From Valencia hispanica (taxonomy: Eukaryota; Chordata; Actinopteri; Cyprinodontiformes; Valenciidae): a stretch of 64,000 nucleotides of DNA. Below, piece after piece: positions 1 through 64,000 of this stretch. Positions within the stretch are counted from its first letter, which is position 1. Every line of letters starts with the position of its first letter. The position numbers and the translations under genes were made by a program. The DNA lies in the NCBI GenBank assembly GCA_963556495.2, contig OY747716.1:35197318-35261317 (forward strand), given 5' to 3'. The notes under the pieces are model-generated. The model saw only the letters and a list, made by a program, of their open reading frames with translations. It was not told the origin of the DNA and made no database searches.

Positions 1-194
1 ACCCCCTTTCCCCCTATTTCCTTCTTTTACTGCTGAAACTGTGGGTTTAATGCAGTGCATTGTGGGAGGTCTGTCCCTGTAGTCCAGTTTTGTCATTATG
101 GCTGATGGCACAACAATCTATATTAACCCCAGAACAAAAGAAAAAAGATAGTGGTTGAAGGTGATAGGACAGAGTGATCATATACAGTGATATT

Positions 195-820
195 GGTGCT
201 TAACCAACCTCGGCTGAAAAGCCGCTCAGTGAGGAAGAAGCCAAAACTAAAAAACACATAAAACTACAGGTTACAAATGACTTGGGAGACAAATATGTTT
301 TTAAGACGTGTCCTGTTGTCTGATGAAACAAAAATTGAATTGGCAATAATGACCATTGTATTATTGGAAGTAAAAAGAGTGAAATTTAAAAACCTGAGAA
401 AAATCCCACTAAGTTTGAAATATTGGGTGGTGGTATTGTGTTAGTGTTTTTGACAAGATAGATGGCATCATGCAAAGAAGATTATGTGGATTAAAGTAAC
501 ATCTCAAGTGGAAGTTAAAGCTTGTCATATTGCCAAATTAGTAGCTGCCATAAGCATAACAGTCAGTGTTTGGGAGTCAGCAGTTTAAACCCTGGATTCT
601 CAGACCCACAAATTTGTAGACTAACCTTAAAAGGTGTATGTGAGCAAAGAGGGATACAGAACAGTTACACCAGTTCTTATAGTGAAATGGGCCAAAAGTT
701 CATCAAGCTATTGTAAGAAGCTTGTGTAAGGACAATTAAACATCTGACCCAATTCATCCAGTTTACGACAATACTACAAACTGTTAAAAAACGTCTGAGT
801 ATTTAATGTCAGACCTGAAG
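195..820 (+). mobile_element. Tc1/mariner (Sleeping Beauty-like) transposon relic
   Basis: The stretch reads as a decayed fish Tc1 transposase gene on the plus strand. It has a 'ccgctcagtgaggaagaag' block, then 'tctgatgaaacaaaaattga' (the region around the WSDE motif), 'gatggcatcatg', and a 3' part near 650-780 matching the usual C-terminal region. Stops and deletions break every frame, so no protein can be made. Terminal repeats are not seen. Bases 1-195 and 820-1160 hold nothing I recognise. Confidence 0.65.
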
Positions 821-1163
821 AACAAATTTTTTTATTTTTTTTGCTCAGTGAAAATCAGATTATAACCATCTACTACAAGGCTGCATAATACATCACAAAG
901 TTATCACGATAATAATGTACGCCCTATGGATATTGCGAAGAACTGCAATAAACGTAGGCAAACTGTTTATAGTAAGTATCCTGATTTAAACTCTTTATGC
1001 AAGTAGTGTATCTGGGTACATTTGCTGTTTTGGTTGATAACTGGTCCTTATGCCCAAGACCAATTATTCCAGCCACAGTATGTGGTGTGTTTTTGTAAAG
1101 GTGATGAAGATAAATATATGTGTACTCTGCTTTTCTATGCCCTGATTAGCTGACATCCATCTA

Positions 1164-2062
1164 CAGTGGAAAAAATAAGTATTTGATACACCACCGATTT
1201 TTCCCAATTACGTACAAAGAACAGAGACCTCTGTTATTTTCAATCGCATATACCTTAACTCTAAGAGATAAATAATTTCTTAAATAATTAACTTGCATTT
1301 TATTGCATGAAATAAGTATTCAATCACCTACCAACCAGTAATACTTTTGGGTCTCACAAATCTATTAGTTCGTATGTAAGAAGCCCTCCTATCCTTCACA
1401 CATTAGCTGTATTAATTGAACCTGTTTGACCACCACCCCAACCAAGCATGAGGGTAGAAAAATCATCATGGTTTGGGGGTGCTTTACTGCAAAGGGGACA
1501 GGGTGACTGCACTGTATCGCGGGATTTTGGGCAACAACCACCTTATCGCAGTAAGAGCATTGAAGAGGGGTTGTGGTTGTGTCTTCTAGCTTGACAATGA
1601 CCCGAAACACACAGCCATGGCACCTAAGAAGTTGTGCTGGAGTGGCCTAACTAGTCTCCAGACCTGCACTCAATAGAAAGTCTTTGAGGGGAGCAGAAAC
1701 TTTGCTCAGCGACAGCCCTGACACGTGAAAGATCTAGAGAAGATCTGTATGGAAGGAGTGGGTCAAAATCCCTAGACTGTATATAAACCTGGTCAAGAAC
1801 TACAGGAGAAATCTGATCTCAGTAATTGTAGACAAAAATTTCTGTACCAATTATTAAGTTTGATTTTTCTTTTGTCTCAAATACTTATTTCACGCAATAA
1901 AATATAAAATAATTATTTAAAAATCATAAAATGTGATTATCTGTTTTTTTTTATTGTTTCTCACAGTTAAGGTGTACATATGACAAAAGTTACAGACCTC
2001 CATTCTTTGAAAGTGAAATAATCTTGAAAATTCCATGTATATAAATACTTACTCTCCCACTG
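1164..2062 (+). mobile_element. Tc1-like transposon relic with both ends
   Basis: The left end reads CAGTGGAAAAAATAAGTATT and the right end is its imperfect inverse, finishing in CTCCCACTG. Both ends are flanked by TA (1162-1163 and 2063-2064), the Tc1/mariner target duplication. At about 900 bp it is internally deleted. A damaged transposase tail survives around 1470-1680, including a 'gacaatgacccgaaacacac' block (the FQQDNDPKH region). It is non-autonomous and dead. Confidence 0.8.
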
Positions 2063-2064
2063 TA

Positions 2065-3024
2065 CATGGAATATATACTTTTAAAGAACTGTGTTTTTCC
2101 TCTAATACATTTCAACAACTAATTTTTATGTTCTGAACAATTCTGACAAATCTGCTTTGGGGGAAAATTGATTGTTACCGTTATATACAGTCTATGCTTG
2201 TTACTCATTTAACTGAATACAATTCGTTTAAATTGACTTGTATTGAATAACAGATGGCTATATTCCTCAATAAAGTATAGCCTTGCTTGTCATCTTGCAT
2301 ATGCGTAGTAGGTGTTTGTTTATGAGTGTACGTGTTGAAGATGGACAGCATGACGGGAGCAATATGTAGGTGATCCTCCTGGAGTCACATTCTAGCTTCA
2401 TTAGCTTTGATATGTGGTGTGCTGCAGAGGCAATAACTCATCCTCATCTTCCTCTGACACAGCCATGCTCTTCCACCACGTTCATTAGAGAAACCACACC
2501 CAATGAGCAAAGACCGACTAAAAGTATGATAGAAAAAAAAAAGCTGAATCTTTTAGTTGAAAATGGGAGAATTAGAGGCATAATTATCCAAGTCTGCTTG
2601 ACAGTAAAAGCGAATCGTGGACGATGTGTTCAGAAGCAGACCGTCTCTTACAGAACAAGCGTGTGTTTCATTATGAAACGTTTTTCTCAACCGCATTTAG
2701 AAATTCAGCTTAAAACAGCATAGAGTAAAAATAGAAATACTTTGATCTTCCTTAAGACACATGCTGTGCCAAGGAGTACTCAAAAGGCTAAAAACCTGGA
2801 GAGTTGGGAGTCTGATTGCTGTGTGGGAAGTAGTTGCGTTCAAAACAGCAGCACAGAAATGCTCTTTCATCTCTCAAACAACATCATCACTACCTTAAGA
2901 TTTATTCAGACCAAAAAAGATCAATCAAAGGTCCCACATGCATGCAGATTATATATCTAAAAGCTGGAGAATAAAAATCTTAATTAAAAACAAAGTTTTG
3001 AAAAAAACAAACAGGTGTTGAACA
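2065..3024. other. METTL4 3' flank, no gene recognised
   Basis: This A+T-rich stretch lies downstream of the METTL4 stop. Open frames of up to 117 codons occur on the plus strand at 2370-2723, but they resemble no family I know and have no splice or repeat context. The only functional-looking signal is the METTL4 poly(A) hexamer listed separately. Confidence 0.5.
2901..2906 (-). terminator. Candidate METTL4 poly(A) signal
   Basis: TTTATT on the plus strand is AATAAA on the minus strand. It lies about 120 bases past the METTL4 stop codon. This gives a compact 3' UTR of normal length. Other AATAAA-like hexamers occur further on, so the site actually used is not proven. Confidence 0.45.
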
Positions 3025-12899
<9,875 letters not shown>

Positions 12900-13160
12900 G
12901 AAGGTGCAAGGTTCAACCCAGGGTGGTTCGTAAAAGGCGAGCGAGTTGTTTTCTTGTTTAGTCTTGTGAGCCGCGACTTTCTAATTGCGGGATGTGTGCG
13001 GAAAGTTTCATTTCCCAGTAAACGATCCTGAATGCAAACCGTTGGGTGGTAGTCCGCCGCTTACAGGAAGTAAATCGTGCTGGTGACGTAGGTGTCGGTG
13101 GTGACCGAGTCGGCTCAATGTGCCGGCTCTTTTAAATGAACGCTCAGAGCCGACTCACTC
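12900..13160 (-). promoter_or_regulatory. METTL4 proximal promoter/5' UTR region
   Basis: The bases directly upstream of the METTL4 ATG are richer in CpG than their surroundings and include an ETS-like CAGGAAGTAA at 13064-13073. A 10-bp inverted repeat lies at 13107-13116 and 13147-13156 (GAGTCGGCTC/GAGCCGACTC), probably the trace of a hAT-like MITE. No TATA box stands out, as is usual for housekeeping genes. The transcription start is inferred only from position. Confidence 0.4.
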
Positions 13161-13619
13161 CGAACAGTCATTTGTGTTCTTCCCAGCGGTGTTTTAACTC
13201 TCTTGTTTACTGTAATGGCCAATACACATAGGCGTAACATCATGAACATTTGGTTAACAGTGGAATCTTTCACCATCAGTTGTGTCATAAAGCTGACAAA
13301 AATGAACCTAACATGTACCGGTTCTTTTTACTCAGTAACGTAGTCTCACACACGAAAAGTCATAATACTTCTGAACAAATTCAACCAGGTTTAATTAAGG
13401 CTCAGCGAGTTGGTGGTACAATGGCAGCGCTGGACCTCAGTCTTACACAAAATATCGTGGACAAGAAAAAGGGTCCCTTTACAGAGAAACAGCTGAATAT
13501 ATATATTCTACTTCTAGGCTCCTCTCATCACGTAGGAAGGAGCTCATCCTATTGTGTTATCTGTAAATTCGATGTGTAGCCAGATGGCATTAACTGATAG
13601 GAACTGTTCCATTTAGTGT

Positions 13620-13990
13620 ATGAACTATACTGCAAGCTTGCACTTAACGCAAAGCGCTTTACAAAAACAGTTAACAAAACAATAGAAAATAAGTAAAATT
13701 AATTAATGGAGGATAAATGTTTGATCAAAGAGGTACGTTTGTAATCATTTTTTGAATTTCTGGAGTGAGACAGAAGCACGGGTGTGTGGGGGAAGAGAGT
13801 TCCATAGGATGGGAGCTATGGCAAAAGCTCTGTCCCTAAAGCTGTCATGCTTTGTCTTGCTGTTCTGAGAGAGGAAGTTGGGGTCAGAGGGTCGGAGACA
13901 GCTGGATTGGCGATAGTGTTGCAGGAGGTCAGAGAGGTAAGGGGGGGCAGGTGTCACGATAAACAATTTATTTCTAAAAGTCATAAGAAA
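13620..13990 (-). mobile_element. Truncated LINE, reverse-transcriptase C-terminus (L2/CR1-like)
   Basis: On the minus strand, 13984-13745 encodes a segment with PPYLSDLLQHYR, then LRPSD, RDRAFAIAPILWNSLPPH and ending SLQKFKK. This is the conserved C-terminal end of fish L2/CR1-like ORF2 proteins. The 3' tail with 'aagcgctttgcgtt' (minus sense) follows towards 13620. The element is strongly 5' truncated. Confidence 0.6.
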
Positions 13991-14429
13991 TGTACTGTTA
14001 CAGATATCCTGTATATAAAATATCTACTCCCTGTCCCAGTCTTGATCTTTGCACAATTCAATGAAGCAGCAGATGTTCTCTTCTCCCATCGGCCACAGGT
14101 CAGATCTCGTGGTCTGGTGGGCCGCATTCCCTCAGGGGAAAAAGTTCAACTTTCCTACTTATTTCTCTAATTCTGTATCTCATCAACATAACTTGTTTTT
14201 GCACTCTATTTTACCATCTGACTCACTAAGTCATGCATTACACCTCCACATGTTTCTTGTTCTGACTTCCACAGTTTACAACTTTAGTGCAATGCTGTCA
14301 TTAATCATTAACTGAGCATCAGCAAAGCCTTTATTAGTGAAACCGTTAGTTACAAGTAATAATACATCAAGCAAATCTTTTATTTTTAACGCAAATCATC
14401 AAGCTAACAACATATCCTGATTAACGCTA

Positions 14430-14790
14430 AATAATGACTCAGAATAATGACCTTTTTCTGTCCACAGGTTATAGAGAGCTTTGAAGGCGATGGGTAGGAT
14501 GTTGAATTGGATATTTGAATCTCTCAAACACAAAAGGACAAAGGACATGTTATGAAAAATGTACCACTGCCTATGGACCTGAATGATCTTGCAAGCGAAT
14601 ATCACGTTAACACATCTTTTATATACGGAGGAGCGGGGCCATTTAATGCTTTTTAAATACTAGATTTTGAACAAAATACATGTTCTCTTTTTTGTGTAAA
14701 AATAACCTTTTTTATTTCCCATCTAATTCATATATTTAACATTTCTGTACATTGAGGAAAGTGGCAAATTAGCCAATAAAGCTGATTCTG
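14430..14790 (+). repeat. LINE-type 3' end fragment
   Basis: The segment ends in 'caataaagctgattctgatt', a short (TGATTC)n tail typical of fish CR1/Rex-type LINE or SINE 3' ends. 'gttatagagagctttgaagg' near 14468 is another common repeat phrase. No coding frame is kept. The surrounding intergenic bases 13990-14430 and 14790-15450 hold nothing firm. Confidence 0.4.
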
Positions 14791-15449
14791 ATTCTAACTG
14801 CAGTCTATGCATTACAGATTTTGAGAGGCAAAAAAAGTCTGTTACAAAATTCCAACATACTTGTAAAGAGTCATTCTATGACAAAAAACTAAACTATTGA
14901 AATCAACCAGTATCTTTACCCCAGCAACGGAGACTCTCTCAATTAAGACGCTTTTAAAGTTAATATAATTTAATAAATCAGCAGAGAAGTTACATGTCCA
15001 TCAGCGATGGGCAAAAAAGCTCTAAACCAAAGCCGTATAGATTAATTATATCCTTACCTCCATCCTTGTCACAGAAGGGGTGTGTTTCCTCTTGTGTTTA
15101 TTTCATGGTTTATCTGTACATTTTATGAGCCTGAGATGGCTCTTAGCCGATACTAAAAGTGACTGTTTTCTGTGTGTGTGTATGCAGAGGTGTCTAAGTG
15201 TGCAGTGTGGCAGAGGCAAGATAACATTCTTTCTTGTTGATAAATGGGACTACAGAGGGGGGATGGATGGTATCTGTTTTCCAACTTTAACTCAGGGAGA
15301 ACCCCCAGTTTAATTCACTGGGACTGAGCTGAAAATGTTCACTTAACCACAGCAATATGCTTCTAAGTGTTAATGATCTCTAACACTATTTTATGTTATT
15401 TAAATGTTTAAAGGCTGAGTTACGGTTTGAATTGGGCACCGACTGCGAG

Positions 15450-15791
15450 CCGAAAAGTCCATTCTTTTCTGTGAAAGAAACTAAATGAACAGGATCCAGA
15501 AAAAGAGCCGGAAGTCCCATGAGTAGTTCGCCCACAGCGACGCGTTTTTCCTCCTTACTTATCCCCGCCGAAACATTACGAACAAGTGAAATCGCTTGCC
15601 TTGTATACTGAGGGTCAAAGAAGCTACGAGTCAAGATGAAATAAAGACAAAAACACAGAAGACGATCAAATTAACGCAGGAACATGTTGCAAGGAGCCTG
15701 AATTCGTCCTCTGCTGCACAGTTGTTGCTAATCTCGGAGGATATTTCACGGGGGGCGCCGTTCTACTGTGTTGCTGCAAGAAGAAAGCAAT
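15450..15791 (+). promoter_or_regulatory. SMCHD1 promoter/5' UTR region
   Basis: The stretch before the SMCHD1 ATG has several CpGs and an ETS-like CCGGAAGT at 15508-15515, and no clear TATA box. An in-frame stop lies at 15729-15731 and no Met follows before 15792, which fixes the start codon. Short upstream frames (for example from the ATG at 15596) are out of phase with SMCHD1 and could act as uORFs. The transcription start is not determined. Confidence 0.4.
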
Positions 15792-63936
<48,145 letters not shown>

Positions 63937-64000
63937 GTGAGCCGTGATAAGCTTATTTCTCTTCTTTATTTTATAACTGTTTTGTCCCTACAAGTGTTCA

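Noticed and set aside
2370..2723. 117-codon plus-strand frame
   Set aside because: No family resemblance, no splice context, and it lies in the 3' flank of METTL4; length is compatible with chance.
13250..13579. 109-codon plus-strand frame near the METTL4 promoter
   Set aside because: No recognisable domain and it sits among repeat debris between the two genes.

Overview
The window is vertebrate nuclear DNA, almost certainly from a percomorph teleost. The genes have many short exons with GT-AG introns. The introns are A+T-rich and packed with fish-type mobile elements: many Tc1/mariner relics, RTE (Rex3-like) and CR1/L2-type LINEs, an L1-clade LINE, palindromic hAT-like MITEs and TTAA-flanked DNA elements. 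No prokaryotic features, tRNA, rRNA or CRISPR array were seen.

Two genes stand head to head. METTL4 (minus strand, 12899 down to 3025, 7 coding exons, 427 codons) encodes an MT-A70 type N6-adenine methyltransferase with a DPPW motif. SMCHD1 (plus strand, from 15792 and running off the right edge) encodes the GHKL-ATPase/SMC-hinge chromatin repressor. I could place 43 consecutive coding exons with matching splice phases, giving 1792 residues in the window. The last part of the hinge domain and the C-terminus lie beyond it. The start codons are about 2.9 kb apart. In human, NDC80 lies between these genes; it is not seen here.

Layout: 1-3000 is flank of METTL4 with two Tc1 relics. 3025-12899 is METTL4 with Tc1 relics and other repeats in its introns. 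12900-15791 is the shared intergenic and promoter region with LINE debris. 15792-24800 holds SMCHD1 exons 1-6 (ubiquitin-like and ATP-binding motifs), with an 8-kb intron 1 that is a nest of elements. 24800-33450 holds exons 7-13 (rest of ATPase/transducer), with foldback and TTAA elements, a (TA)n tract and a likely solo LTR. 33800-38360 holds exons 14-22. 38360-46740 is two large introns carrying a complete-ended Tc1 copy and a 3.8-kb L1. 46741-57648 holds exons 24-35, broken by a 5.9-kb intron with LINE and Tc1 insertions. 57649-64000 holds exons 36-43 (coiled coil and hinge).

Both genes act on nucleic-acid or chromatin modification, but I see nothing linking their functions directly. The nested insertions (RTE in Tc1, TTAA element in Tc1, foldback MITE in TTAA element, CR1/L2 LINE in Tc1, L1 beside Tc1) give relative ages for many families. 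I did not find a convincing new gene system. The most unusual items are a candidate poison exon ahead of the weakly spliced SMCHD1 exon 7, three separate TTAA-flanked elements, a near-identical 593-bp tandem duplication and the METTL4-SMCHD1 head-to-head arrangement.
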